From contig CALBNA010000063.1 of the NCBI GenBank assembly GCA_937896205.1, positions 1-9,271 on the forward strand: a stretch of DNA of 9,271 nucleotides, in the 5' to 3' direction. The stretch is from an uncultured Campylobacter sp. (GTDB lineage: Bacteria > Campylobacterota > Campylobacteria > Campylobacterales > Campylobacteraceae). The notes under the pieces are model-generated. The model was not told the origin of the DNA and made no database searches. It worked only from the letters and a program-made list of their open reading frames with translations. Position numbers and translations under genes: made by a program. Of this stretch, positions 1-7,837 are shown piece after piece. Numbering within the stretch: position 1 is the first letter of the stretch; each line of letters begins with the position of its first letter.

Positions 1-514
1 CGTTATTTCTATCACCGACGGTCAAATTTTCCTTGAGTCCGATCTATTTAACTCAGGTATCCGCCCTGCGATCAACGTCGGTCTTTCGGTTTCTCGCGTC
101 GGCGGCGCAGCTCAGATAAAAGCGACCAAGCAAGTTTCGGGAACCTTAAGGCTTGACCTTGCGCAATACCGCGAACTTCAAGCGTTTGCACAGTTTGCGA
201 GTGACCTTGACGAAAGCTCTAGAAAACAGCTTGAGCGCGGTCAAAGGATGGTTGAGGTGCTAAAACAGCCTCCTTACAGCCCGCTAGCCGTTGAAAAGCA
301 AGTCGTTATTATCTTCGCCGGTACAAAAGGCTACCTGGATGATATCCCGACTATAGCGGTTACAAAATTTGAAGCCGAGCTTTATCCTTATATTGAGGCG
401 AAATATCCTGAAATTTTCGAGCAAATTCGAACCAAAAAAGCACTTGACAAAGAAATCGAGGAGCTTTTGCACAAGGCGCTAAAAGACTTTAAAGCGACGT
501 TTGCCGCTAACTAA
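1..514 (+). CDS. atpA: F1F0 ATP synthase subunit alpha, 3' part (5' end outside window)
   Basis: This is the C-terminal part of the alpha subunit of the F1 catalytic head, a cytoplasmic complex that makes ATP from ADP and phosphate. Reading from base 2, the frame is open for 170 residues to a TAA at 512-514; about 330 residues are missing upstream, judged from the usual length of roughly 500. It opens with the very conserved [12 protein letters not shown]. The ATP synthase alpha/beta signature [10 protein letters not shown] follows and runs directly into SRVGG, whose Arg corresponds to the alpha arginine finger that reaches into the catalytic site on beta. The rest is the helical C-terminal domain. 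An ATG at 248 within this frame is internal, not a start. The stop lies nine bases before atpG, so the two are in one operon. Confidence 0.97.
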   Translation, partial: VISITDGQIFLESDLFNSGIRPAINVGLSVSRVGGAAQIKATKQVSGTLRLDLAQYRELQAFAQFASDLDESSRKQLERGQRMVEVLKQPPYSPLAVEKQVVIIFAGTKGYLDDIPTIAVTKFEAELYPYIEAKYPEIFEQIRTKKALDKEIEELLHKALKDFKATFAAN

Positions 515-523
515 GGCTAGAAT

Positions 524-1408
524 ATGTCAAATTTAAAAGATATAAAACGAAAGATCAAGAGCGTCCAAAACACCCAAAAGACGACGCGCGCGATGAAGCT
601 GGTATCTACGGCTAAACTTCGCAAGGCTGAAGAAGCAGCTCGTCACTCTAGGGTTTATGCGCTCAAGATCAACGAAGTTTTATCTGAAATCGCCTATAAA
701 ATCAACCAATATCGCTCCGTAAACACTGAGAGTAAATTTTTCGACGTTAAGGAGAATATCGAGAAGGTCGATATTATATTCGTCACCGCAGACAAGGGTC
801 TTTGCGGCGGTTTTAATATTCAGACTATTAAAACCGTTAGGAATATGATTAACGAATTTAAGGCGAAAAAAGTAAAGATAAGACTTCGCGCAGTAGGTAA
901 AAAAGGTATAGAATTTTTTAGCTTCCAGGGTATAAATTTGCTTGAAAAATATGTCGGCGTGAGCTCGTCTCCTACCTATGAGAAGGCCCAAAATATCATA
1001 AAAGATGCGATAGATGACTTTATAAGCGGTGCGACTGATAAAGTTATTTTGGTACATAACGGCTACAATAACATGATCTCTCAGCAAATTCGTATAAACG
1101 ATATTGTGCCGGTCGAGCCGCCGAAGCTCGTCGAAGTCGAGACGAATTCTTTGATGGAATTTGAGCCGAGCGACGACGGTAAAATTTTAAACGAACTGCT
1201 TACGAAGTATTTCGAGTATAGCATGTATTATGCTTTAGTAGATAGCCTTGCGGCCGAGCATAGTGCCAGGATGCAGGCGATGGATAATGCGACCAACAAC
1301 GCCAAAGAGCGTGTCGCGCAGCTAAAGCTATCGTATAACAAGGCTCGCCAAGAGTCTATCACCACTGAGCTTATCGAGATCATCAGTGGCGTCGAATCAA
1401 TGAAATAA
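524..1408 (+). CDS. atpG: F1F0 ATP synthase subunit gamma (central rotor stalk)
   Basis: At 294 residues this is full length for gamma, the rotating central shaft that couples proton flow through F0 to conformational change in the alpha3beta3 head. The N-terminal coiled-coil helix is canonical ([18 protein letters not shown], then [16 protein letters not shown], about residues 2-36). The Rossmann-like middle holds [11 protein letters not shown] (88-98), and the C-terminal helix carries [13 protein letters not shown] and [14 protein letters not shown]. This last motif matches the gamma-family signature except that Val replaces the usual Ala after Gly. The ATG is nine bases after the atpA stop. 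Its Shine-Dalgarno is weak (AAGG at 513-516, overlapping that stop), which suggests translational coupling to atpA. Confidence 0.98.
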   Translation: MSNLKDIKRKIKSVQNTQKTTRAMKLVSTAKLRKAEEAARHSRVYALKINEVLSEIAYKINQYRSVNTESKFFDVKENIEKVDIIFVTADKGLCGGFNIQTIKTVRNMINEFKAKKVKIRLRAVGKKGIEFFSFQGINLLEKYVGVSSSPTYEKAQNIIKDAIDDFISGATDKVILVHNGYNNMISQQIRINDIVPVEPPKLVEVETNSLMEFEPSDDGKILNELLTKYFEYSMYYALVDSLAAEHSARMQAMDNATNNAKERVAQLKLSYNKARQESITTELIEIISGVESMK

Positions 1409-1412
1409 TTAA

Positions 1413-2819
<1,407 letters not shown>

Positions 2820-2836
2820 ATTTAAAGGAAAAAGTA

Positions 2837-3226
2837 ATGAATAAATTACATTTAGAAATCGTTACGCCTGAGGGTTTAGTGTTTTCAAACGATATCAAAA
2901 GCGTAGTTTTGCCTGGTAGTGAGGGCGAGTTCGGGGTTTTGCCCGGACACGCCTCACTTATATCGCTTTTAAAAGCCGGCGTTATAGACATCGAGAGCGA
3001 AGATAAAAGTCATGATGCCGTCGCGATAAACTGGGGATATGCCGAGATAAACGAGGGTAAGGCTACTATCCTTGCCGACGGTGCCGTTCACGTGTCGGGA
3101 AATTCCGAGAGCGAGATAGCAAATTCATTGCAAAAGGCTAAGGATTTGATCGCTAGCATGAGTAGCGAGAATAACGCTATGGCTGCTGCCGTAGCAAAAC
3201 TAGATAGTATGGCTCGGACAAGATAG
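2837..3226 (+). CDS. atpC: F1F0 ATP synthase subunit epsilon
   Basis: Epsilon binds the foot of gamma, links it to the c-ring and can inhibit ATP hydrolysis. The 129 residues show the N-terminal beta-sandwich (about 1-85) with the family pattern GSEGEFGVLPGHASLI (27-42), and a short C-terminal helical region (about 90-129) rich in Ala, Ser and Lys. I do not see the clear LDxxRA-type ATP-binding pattern of some bacterial epsilon subunits in the C-terminal helices, so any regulatory role of that arm is uncertain. The start is supported by AAGGA (2825-2829) before the ATG. The last base of the TAG stop is the first base of the tolQ GTG start, tying the end of the atp genes to the Tol genes. Confidence 0.97.
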   Translation: MNKLHLEIVTPEGLVFSNDIKSVVLPGSEGEFGVLPGHASLISLLKAGVIDIESEDKSHDAVAINWGYAEINEGKATILADGAVHVSGNSESEIANSLQKAKDLIASMSSENNAMAAAVAKLDSMARTR

Positions 3227-3228
3227 TG
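3224..3228 (+). promoter_or_regulatory. atpC stop / tolQ GTG start overlap, no clear Shine-Dalgarno
   Basis: TAG (3224-3226) and GTG (3226-3228) share one base. The 20 bases upstream contain no purine-rich Shine-Dalgarno, and no ATG or other plausible start in the tolQ frame lies nearby upstream. The next in-frame Met is about residue 40, after the first membrane segment. This supports GTG as the start and suggests tolQ translation depends on ribosomes finishing atpC. Confidence 0.7.
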
Positions 3229-3807
3229 GCTGGGCTTGATATTTTTTTGAACTACTTATCAAGAAGTAGTTTTATTACTATATTCGTACTTAGTTGGCTC
3301 TCTTTTTATTTCATAATAAGCCTTACCATACTTCTGTCTCGTATGGCAGGGCTTAGCTCTTGGCAAAAAAAAGAGCAAAATGCGCTTGAGTCGCTGTTAA
3401 TGGGCGGCTCTAAACATACTCTAAACGACTCCGTTTTAAAAAGATTCGTAAGCGGCTCCGTATCTAAAGAAAAGCTTTCGGTCGCCGTTAGTATTTCAGA
3501 GAGGAATGCTACTAGCGGCATTACTTGGCTTAGCATTATTGCTTCTACATCGCCTTTTATCGGACTTTTCGGTACGGTTGTTTCTATCTTGGAGACATTT
3601 TCTCAGCTTGGTCAAGGCGGAGGAAATTCGTCGTTAGGAGTTATTGCTCCAGCTATTAGTGAGGCTCTCGTGGCTACCGGAGCAGGTATATTTGTAGCGA
3701 TTCCCGCTTATACGTTTAGTTTGCTTATCAAACGAAAAGCGTATGAGCTCATGGGCGTCATCAGGCGTGAAGTCGACATCCTCGTAACGCTTAAAGAAGA
3801 TCAATGA
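3226..3807 (+). CDS. tolQ: TolQ/ExbB-family proton channel subunit
   Basis: This inner-membrane protein of the MotA/TolQ/ExbB family would form, with the next gene's product, the proton-driven motor that energises TolA. The 193 residues contain three hydrophobic segments (about 15-38, 101-126 and 139-166). The hallmark ASTSPFIGLFGTV (106-118) and EALVATGAG (146-154) hold Thr117, Glu146 and Thr151, which by spacing match ExbB Thr148, Glu176 and Thr181 of E. coli, residues lining the proton path. It starts with GTG overlapping the atpC stop and ends in a four-base ATGA overlap with tolR. C. jejuni annotation usually calls this family exbB. Position beside tolB and pal favours a Tol role, but family sequence alone does not separate TolQ from ExbB. 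Confidence 0.9.
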   Translation: MAGLDIFLNYLSRSSFITIFVLSWLSFYFIISLTILLSRMAGLSSWQKKEQNALESLLMGGSKHTLNDSVLKRFVSGSVSKEKLSVAVSISERNATSGITWLSIIASTSPFIGLFGTVVSILETFSQLGQGGGNSSLGVIAPAISEALVATGAGIFVAIPAYTFSLLIKRKAYELMGVIRREVDILVTLKEDQ

Positions 3808-4196
3808 TAAATCTCGACGAAACTCCGGAGCTAAACATAACTCCGCTTGTGGATATCATGCTTGTTTTGCTGGCGATCCTTATGGTTACGACGCCTACTA
3901 TCGTTTATGAGGAGCAAATTTTGCTACCGGACGGCTCAAAAACTAAAACATCCTCGGCTCAAAAAAAAGATTTGACTGTTATCGTTGATGCCACAAAAAA
4001 GGTTAGAATAGATCAAAATACCATGAATTTGCGCGAACTTCCTGACAATATAGTGCTTATCGGGGCAAAATATGATAAAAACTCGCCTGTTTATATTAAG
4101 GCAGACAAAAGCCTCATATACGATGATGTGATGTTTGTTTTAAAGAGTGTAAAAAACGCAGGCTTTACAAAGGTAGCGCTCCAGACTAATGGATAA
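3804..4196 (+). CDS. tolR: TolR/ExbD-family motor subunit
   Basis: This is the partner of the TolQ-like channel: a short cytoplasmic N-terminus, one membrane helix and a periplasmic domain. The 130 residues begin with ELNITPLVDIMLVLLAILMV (9-28). Asp17 in this helix is the counterpart of the proton-carrying Asp of TolR/ExbD (Asp23/Asp25 in E. coli). The C-terminal region VYIKADKSLIYDDVMFVLK followed by KNAGFTKVALQT is the typical TolR/ExbD periplasmic fold. The ATG overlaps the tolQ stop by four bases, and the gene's end overlaps the tolA-like gene by eight, a layout typical of coupled translation and balanced subunit amounts. Often annotated exbD in Campylobacter; the tol name rests on the neighbours. 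Confidence 0.92.
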   Translation: MINLDETPELNITPLVDIMLVLLAILMVTTPTIVYEEQILLPDGSKTKTSSAQKKDLTVIVDATKKVRIDQNTMNLRELPDNIVLIGAKYDKNSPVYIKADKSLIYDDVMFVLKSVKNAGFTKVALQTNG

Positions 4197-5013
4197 ATTT
4201 GATCTCAAATTTAACACTTCCGGCTATTTCCTACTATCGGCTTTTCTTTACCTTTGTATCATAAGCGGTATTTTTATTAAGCTTACCTATTTTAAGGAAG
4301 ATCCTAAAAAATACACCGATACTAAAGATGCTTTTATGGATATTATGATAGTTGAGCGCGAGCCTGATATCACCGTAAAAGCGCCTGAGCCCAAAAAAGA
4401 GATTGTAAAAGAGGAAAAACCTCAACCTGTAAAGGAAGAGGTTAAAAAAGAAGAGCCAAAGCCGGACACTACAAACAAGCCGCCTGAACCGGATCCTGCA
4501 CCGCCAAAACCTGAAGAAAAAAAAGTTGAAGAGCCAAATTTAAAGGATTTATTCGGCAGTATCGACACCTCTAAACTAAAAGAAGATAAGGTTGTTAAGA
4601 AAAAAGAGCAACCAAAAGAGCAAAGTCGTAAAAAACCGGAAAAAGTCCAGATAACGAGCCAGCAAAAAAAAGCTAGCGACGTTATAAATGCGCTTACCTT
4701 AGATCAGGTTGCCAAGACTCCAAAGTCGCAAATGACAGGCGAATATAACGAATACTTCGGCATGATTAGTAGAATTTTACAGAGTAAATGGAGTGCTTAT
4801 AAGGCTGATTCTACCGATGAGGCGGAGGTTGAGATCGTCATTGGCATTGATGGATCGTTTAGTTACGATATAAAAAAGTTATCGTATAATAGCGAATTTA
4901 ATAACAAAGTTAGGGATTTCTTGCAAAGTATGACTTTTGAGAAATTTCCGCCGCCTACCCAGATAGGCAGAGCTGTTAGGCTCGGAACCAAACTAGAAGA
5001 CAAACTAGAATAA
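4189..5013 (+). CDS. tolA: TolA/TonB-like periplasm-spanning energy transducer
   Basis: The 274-residue protein has the plan of TonB/TolA: a cytoplasmic N-terminus, one membrane anchor (about 12-33), a stretched linker dominated by Lys, Glu and Pro (about 58-156), and a C-terminal domain (about 183-267). That domain has an YNEYFGMISRILQSKW start, an EVEIVIGIDG strand and FPPP before the end. It should be moved by TolQR and contact TolB or Pal. It is much shorter than E. coli TolA (about 420) and nearer TonB in length, and the linker is KEP-rich rather than the long Ala/Lys helix of TolA. In the anchor, the SxxxH motif seen in TonB and TolA reads SAFLY (17-21), with Tyr for His. The ATG lies inside the end of tolR. 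TonB is the alternative name; context favours TolA. Confidence 0.82.
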   Translation: MDKFDLKFNTSGYFLLSAFLYLCIISGIFIKLTYFKEDPKKYTDTKDAFMDIMIVEREPDITVKAPEPKKEIVKEEKPQPVKEEVKKEEPKPDTTNKPPEPDPAPPKPEEKKVEEPNLKDLFGSIDTSKLKEDKVVKKKEQPKEQSRKKPEKVQITSQQKKASDVINALTLDQVAKTPKSQMTGEYNEYFGMISRILQSKWSAYKADSTDEAEVEIVIGIDGSFSYDIKKLSYNSEFNNKVRDFLQSMTFEKFPPPTQIGRAVRLGTKLEDKLE

Positions 5014-5020
5014 TGGAGGA
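5014..5020 (+). promoter_or_regulatory. Strong Shine-Dalgarno of tolB
   Basis: TGGAGGA lies between the tolA-like stop (5011-5013) and the tolB ATG (5024). It is the best ribosome site in the window and confirms the ATG that begins the signal peptide. It also suggests tolB is translated independently of the overlapping tolQ-tolR-tolA genes, perhaps at a higher level. Confidence 0.75.
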
Positions 5021-5023
5021 AAA

Positions 5024-6298
5024 ATGAAGAAAATTTTACTTTTTCTTGCTTTTGCCAGTTGGCTTTTTGCTGTTGATGCAACTATTTCGGTCGTCAACAA
5101 AGGCTTAGCCCTACCAAAAATCGTGCTTCAAGACGCTACAACGGCCGTCGGCGATCAGGCTTTTAAAAGCAAATTTCATAAAATCATGTTGGGCGACTTG
5201 AAGGTTAGCTCTGATTTTGAGGTTGTGGACGAATATATCGCCAGTAGCTATGAGGGCGACTCGAACACGAACGTGATGAGCGAAAAAGGTGCGCAGCTTA
5301 TATTTAGATACGCACTTGAGGGCTCTGCAAACTCGCCTCTAACCCTCAGGGTTAAGCTAATTAATGCAAAAACGGCAACCACTCAGTATGAGAAAATTTA
5401 TAATATGAACGATGGAGCAAAGTATCCGTTTATTGCGCATAAAGCGATAGTTGAGCTTATCAACGAGCTAAAAATGCCGCCTGTAAACTGGATGGAGAAA
5501 TTTATCATCTTTGCCAAAGGAACTGGTTCAAAGCAAAGCGAGATCGTTATAGCCGACTACACTTTGACCTACCAAAAAGTACTTGTTCGCGGCGGTTTGA
5601 ATATATTTCCTAAATGGGTAGGAGCTGATCAGAGCGCGTTTTACTACTCTGATTACAGCGGTAAAAACTTAGTTCTTTATAGATACGATGTTGCAAGCGG
5701 CCAAAAAACTAAAATTTTAGATAGCAAGGGCGGTATGCTTATAGCCTCCGACGTTAGCCAAAACGGAGATAAAATTTTGCTAACTATGGCTCCGCAAGAT
5801 CAGCCTGATATCTATATATACGATCTAAATTCAAAAAGACTATCTCAGGTAACTAACTATAGCGGTATAGACGTTAATGGCAACTTTGTCGACGGTGATA
5901 AACGCGTAGTTTTTGTTTCCGATAGACTCGGCTATCCTAACGTTTTCGCGCAAAATGTAGATGGAAGCGGCTTTGAGCAGTTGGTCTATCACGGCAAAAA
6001 CAACAACTCCGTTAGTACCTATCAAAACTATATAGTTTACTCTAGTAGAGAAGACGGCAAGAGTAGCTTTGGAACGAGAGATTTTAACATTTACATGATC
6101 TCTACGCAGACTGATTACATCAGACAGCTTACCGCAAGCGGTAAAAATTTATACCCTAGATTTTCTAGCGACGGGCAAAGCGTAGTGTTTATAAAAGAGC
6201 TTGGAGGACAGAGTTCACTTGGTATAATTCGCGTAAATGAGAACAAAAGTTTCCAATTTCCGTTAAAAATCGGCAAAATTCAGTCGATTGATTGGTAA
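5024..6298 (+). CDS. tolB: Tol-Pal system beta-propeller protein TolB
   Basis: TolB is a soluble periplasmic protein that shuttles between Pal at the outer membrane and TolA. The 424 residues start with a Sec signal peptide (MKK plus a hydrophobic run to about residue 16-19, cleavage near LFA or VDA). An alpha/beta N-terminal domain follows (about 20-150), then a WD40-like propeller (about 160-424). At least five blade-like repeats are visible, including LNIFPKWVGADQSAFYYSD, a VDGDKRVVFVSDRLGYP blade and a LYPRFSSDGQSVVFIKE blade, alternating with IYIYDLNS- and IYMIST-type strands. Length is normal for the family (E. coli about 430). It follows the tolA-like gene by ten bases, and the pal promoter begins just after its stop. 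Confidence 0.96.
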   Translation: MKKILLFLAFASWLFAVDATISVVNKGLALPKIVLQDATTAVGDQAFKSKFHKIMLGDLKVSSDFEVVDEYIASSYEGDSNTNVMSEKGAQLIFRYALEGSANSPLTLRVKLINAKTATTQYEKIYNMNDGAKYPFIAHKAIVELINELKMPPVNWMEKFIIFAKGTGSKQSEIVIADYTLTYQKVLVRGGLNIFPKWVGADQSAFYYSDYSGKNLVLYRYDVASGQKTKILDSKGGMLIASDVSQNGDKILLTMAPQDQPDIYIYDLNSKRLSQVTNYSGIDVNGNFVDGDKRVVFVSDRLGYPNVFAQNVDGSGFEQLVYHGKNNNSVSTYQNYIVYSSREDGKSSFGTRDFNIYMISTQTDYIRQLTASGKNLYPRFSSDGQSVVFIKELGGQSSLGIIRVNENKSFQFPLKIGKIQSIDW

Positions 6299-6300
6299 TA

Positions 6301-6335
6301 TTTAGTAAATTTTATGATATAATCACGTTAAATTT
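6301..6335 (+). promoter_or_regulatory. Promoter of pal with dyad around the -10 box
   Basis: The tolB-pal gap holds a perfect TATAAT (6318-6323) in AT-rich DNA. There is no convincing -35 box, which is usual for Campylobacter sigma70 promoters. The predicted RNA start near 6330 would leave a leader of about 22 bases. The -10 sits between two arms of an imperfect inverted repeat: AAATTTTATG (6307-6316) and CGTTAAATTT (6326-6335), pairing at 8 of 10 positions. Bases 6301-6330 match the slyD promoter (7786-7815) at 27 of 30 positions. This would let pal and cpoB be expressed apart from the upstream genes. Confidence 0.7.
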
Positions 6336-6340
6336 CTATA

Positions 6341-6346
6341 AAAGGA
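6341..6346 (+). promoter_or_regulatory. Shine-Dalgarno fixing the pal start
   Basis: AAAGGA lies five bases before the ATG at 6352. An in-frame ATG at 6346 overlaps this site and would have nothing well placed upstream. A longer in-frame reading from TTG at 6292 would cross the promoter and add 20 residues before the lipoprotein signal. The 6352 start gives a standard signal peptide beginning MKK. Confidence 0.8.
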
Positions 6347-6351
6347 TGAAA

Positions 6352-6870
6352 ATGAAAAAAGTAGTTTTAACTTCTGCTGCTATTGCGGCTTTATTGTTGA
6401 GCGGTTGTAGCTCTAAAAACCCTGAAGTTGATATGAGCGCTGACGCTAATCAAAATATGGGCGGTATGAACTCAAGCGATAACATGATGAGTGATAGCGA
6501 GAGATTGCAACAATTAATTTCAAGCATCGAAGGTCAAGTTCAAACTGTATACTTTGACTTTGACAAATTTAATATCAAAGGCGACATGCAGTCTGCTATC
6601 AACACAAACGCAGGCCTATTTAATCAATCAGAGGCTCAAGCTCTTTCTGTAAAAGTAGAGGGCAACTGCGACGAGTGGGGTACTGATGAGTACAACTATG
6701 CGCTTGGTCTAAAAAGAGCAAAAGCTGCTAAAGACGCGCTTGTAAAACAAGGCGTTGCGGCTGACAGAATCACGGTTGTAAGCTATGGCGAAAGCAATCC
6801 TGTTTGCACAGACAAAACAAAAGCTTGCGACGCTCAAAACAGACGTGCTGAATTTAAAGTTCTTCCATAA
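6352..6870 (+). CDS. pal: Peptidoglycan-associated lipoprotein Pal (Omp18-type)
   Basis: Pal is an outer-membrane lipoprotein whose OmpA-like domain binds peptidoglycan and which is pulled by TolA-TolB during cell constriction. From the 6352 ATG it is 172 residues. The signal peptide ends in the lipobox LSGC, making Cys19 the lipidated residue. A Ser/Asn/Met-rich tether follows (about 20-50), then the OmpA-like domain (about 64-172) with VYFDFDKFNI, GNCDEWGTDEYN (104-115), LKRAKAAKDAL (120-130) and a QNRRAEF end. Those motifs contain the conserved Asp and Arg positions used to grip peptidoglycan. Campylobacter-type features are Trp109, where most Pal proteins have Arg, and three extra Cys (106, 152, 159). 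It has its own promoter and is followed eight bases later by cpoB. Confidence 0.96.
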   Translation: MKKVVLTSAAIAALLLSGCSSKNPEVDMSADANQNMGGMNSSDNMMSDSERLQQLISSIEGQVQTVYFDFDKFNIKGDMQSAINTNAGLFNQSEAQALSVKVEGNCDEWGTDEYNYALGLKRAKAAKDALVKQGVAADRITVVSYGESNPVCTDKTKACDAQNRRAEFKVLP

Positions 6871-6878
6871 TTAATTTT

Positions 6879-7778
6879 ATGACGAATTTAAAAACTTTCG
6901 TGGCTCTTTTTATAGGAGCCACTCTCTCTTATTCCGCCTCCAATGAAATTTCGGTATTTGATGCTGGAAATTTAGATAGCTCGAGTCCCTACGGTTTGAC
7001 CGATAACGAAAAAACTTTTCTAAAGAACAAGCAAAACGTAGAAAATTTAAGTAGAAACATGGGCGACGTCGAGTCAAATTTAAATGCTATGCAAGAGCGC
7101 TTAGAGGGCTTGCAAAGTGTACTAGACGGACTAAACTCAAGAATGTCTAGGATAGAAAAAAGACTAAACGATATCGAAGGAAACGACGGAAATTCTACCG
7201 CAAAAAGTGATTTTGACGAGCTTAAAAAATACGTAGAAGAAAGCCGAAAAATACAAGAGGCCAACAACGCTAAAATCACCAAAGCCCTTAAGGATATGGG
7301 TGCTTTGATAGATAAGAGCAACGCCGCACCCGCTACCACAAAAAAAAACGATGAAGACAAGCCGGTAGCTAGCAATAGCCCAGCCGCTGCTGAGCCACAA
7401 GCTCCGAAAATTGATTTTACCAAACAAAAAAATCAAGATGTAGCAAGCGAAGCTAAAAAGCTATTTGACGCAGGTAAGCTCGACGATGCAAAGGCTAGAT
7501 ACGAATATCTTTTAAGCAAAGATCATAAGCCTGCAATGGCGAATTTTTATCTCGGCGAGATAGCGTATCAGCAAAAAGCTTACAACAACGCCATAAAATA
7601 CTACCAGCAAAGTATCCAGCTTTACGACAAGGCCGAATATACGCCAAAGCTTCTTTATCACACTGCTATTAGCTTTGATAAGATAAAAGACACGGCGAGT
7701 GCGAATAAATTTTACAAAGCACTAAAACTAGGCTATCCTGACAGCAAAGAAGCCAAAGCTGCACCTACTCGAAACTAA
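6879..7778 (+). CDS. cpoB: CpoB/YbgF-like periplasmic TPR protein of the Tol-Pal locus
   Basis: The 299 residues begin with a signal peptide (about 1-21, cleavage near YSA or SAS). A predicted coiled coil follows (about 44-101, ending in LNSRMSRIEKRLNDIEG), then a second helical stretch (about 110-146), an Ala/Pro/Asn-rich linker (about 147-180), and three tetratricopeptide repeats (about 187-290). The clearest repeat is ANFYLGEIAYQQKAYNNAI with KYYQQSIQLYDKA. This coiled-coil plus TPR order and the place after pal identify the YbgF/CpoB family. In E. coli that protein trimerises, binds TolA and coordinates envelope constriction with cell-wall synthesis; the same role here is inference. The ATG is eight bases after the pal stop with no Shine-Dalgarno (TTAATTTT upstream), so translation probably follows from pal. 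A nine-A run (7340-7348) lies in the linker. Confidence 0.9.
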   Translation: MTNLKTFVALFIGATLSYSASNEISVFDAGNLDSSSPYGLTDNEKTFLKNKQNVENLSRNMGDVESNLNAMQERLEGLQSVLDGLNSRMSRIEKRLNDIEGNDGNSTAKSDFDELKKYVEESRKIQEANNAKITKALKDMGALIDKSNAAPATTKKNDEDKPVASNSPAAAEPQAPKIDFTKQKNQDVASEAKKLFDAGKLDDAKARYEYLLSKDHKPAMANFYLGEIAYQQKAYNNAIKYYQQSIQLYDKAEYTPKLLYHTAISFDKIKDTASANKFYKALKLGYPDSKEAKAAPTRN

Positions 7779-7785
7779 AACATTC

Positions 7786-7820
7786 TTTAATAAATTTAAC
7801 GATATAATCACGTTATTTTC
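7786..7820 (+). promoter_or_regulatory. Promoter of slyD with dyad around the -10 box
   Basis: The 59-base cpoB-slyD gap holds TATAAT (7803-7808). A perfect five-base inverted repeat, TAACG (7797-7801) and CGTTA (7811-7815), brackets it; the longer arms AAATTTAACG (7792-7801) and CGTTATTTTC (7811-7820) pair less well outside that core. The predicted RNA start near 7815 gives a leader of about 23 bases. Bases 7786-7815 match the pal promoter at 27 of 30 positions, and the distance from -10 to start codon differs by one base only (35 here, 34 at pal). Confidence 0.7.
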
Positions 7821-7826
7821 ATAAAT

Positions 7827-7832
7827 AGGAGA
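7827..7832 (+). promoter_or_regulatory. Shine-Dalgarno supporting the slyD GTG start
   Basis: AGGAGA lies five bases before GTG at 7838. The next in-frame ATG is codon 8, inside the first beta-strand of the FKBP domain, so starting there would truncate the fold. GTG is therefore the better start. Confidence 0.75.
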
Positions 7833-7837
7833 AGAAC

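Noticed and set aside
3365..4671. A8 tracts in tolQ (3365-3372), tolR (3961-3968) and tolA (4517-4524, 4664-4671) as frameshift or phase-variation sites
   Set aside because: They are Lys codon runs, expected in AT-leaning, Lys-rich genes; frames are intact and no alternative product is suggested.
6201..6228. TTGGAG-N16-TATAAT inside the end of tolB as a second pal promoter
   Set aside because: It fits loosely, but both parts are explained by tolB codons, and a better placed -10 with a short leader lies in the gap; kept only as a weak possibility.
6316..6330. The 15-base exact repeat shared with 7801-7815 as attachment sites or recombination repeats flanking pal-cpoB
   Set aside because: The repeats contain the -10 boxes of two core genes in conserved Campylobacter order, and there is no integrase or foreign cargo between them.
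6292..6351. Longer Pal starting at TTG 6292, or a start at ATG 6346
   Set aside because: Both add residues before the MKK signal peptide; the first would put the promoter inside the gene and the second overlaps the Shine-Dalgarno itself.
6989..7423. Minus-strand open frame of 144 codons opposite cpoB
   Set aside because: It is the antisense of a well-supported coding gene, has low-complexity Ser/Phe/Leu composition, no family resemblance and no sensible start region.
7779..7837. Intrinsic terminator after cpoB
   Set aside because: The only dyad in the gap surrounds a -10 box, is AT-rich with a nine-base loop and lacks a following T run; it fits a promoter or operator better.
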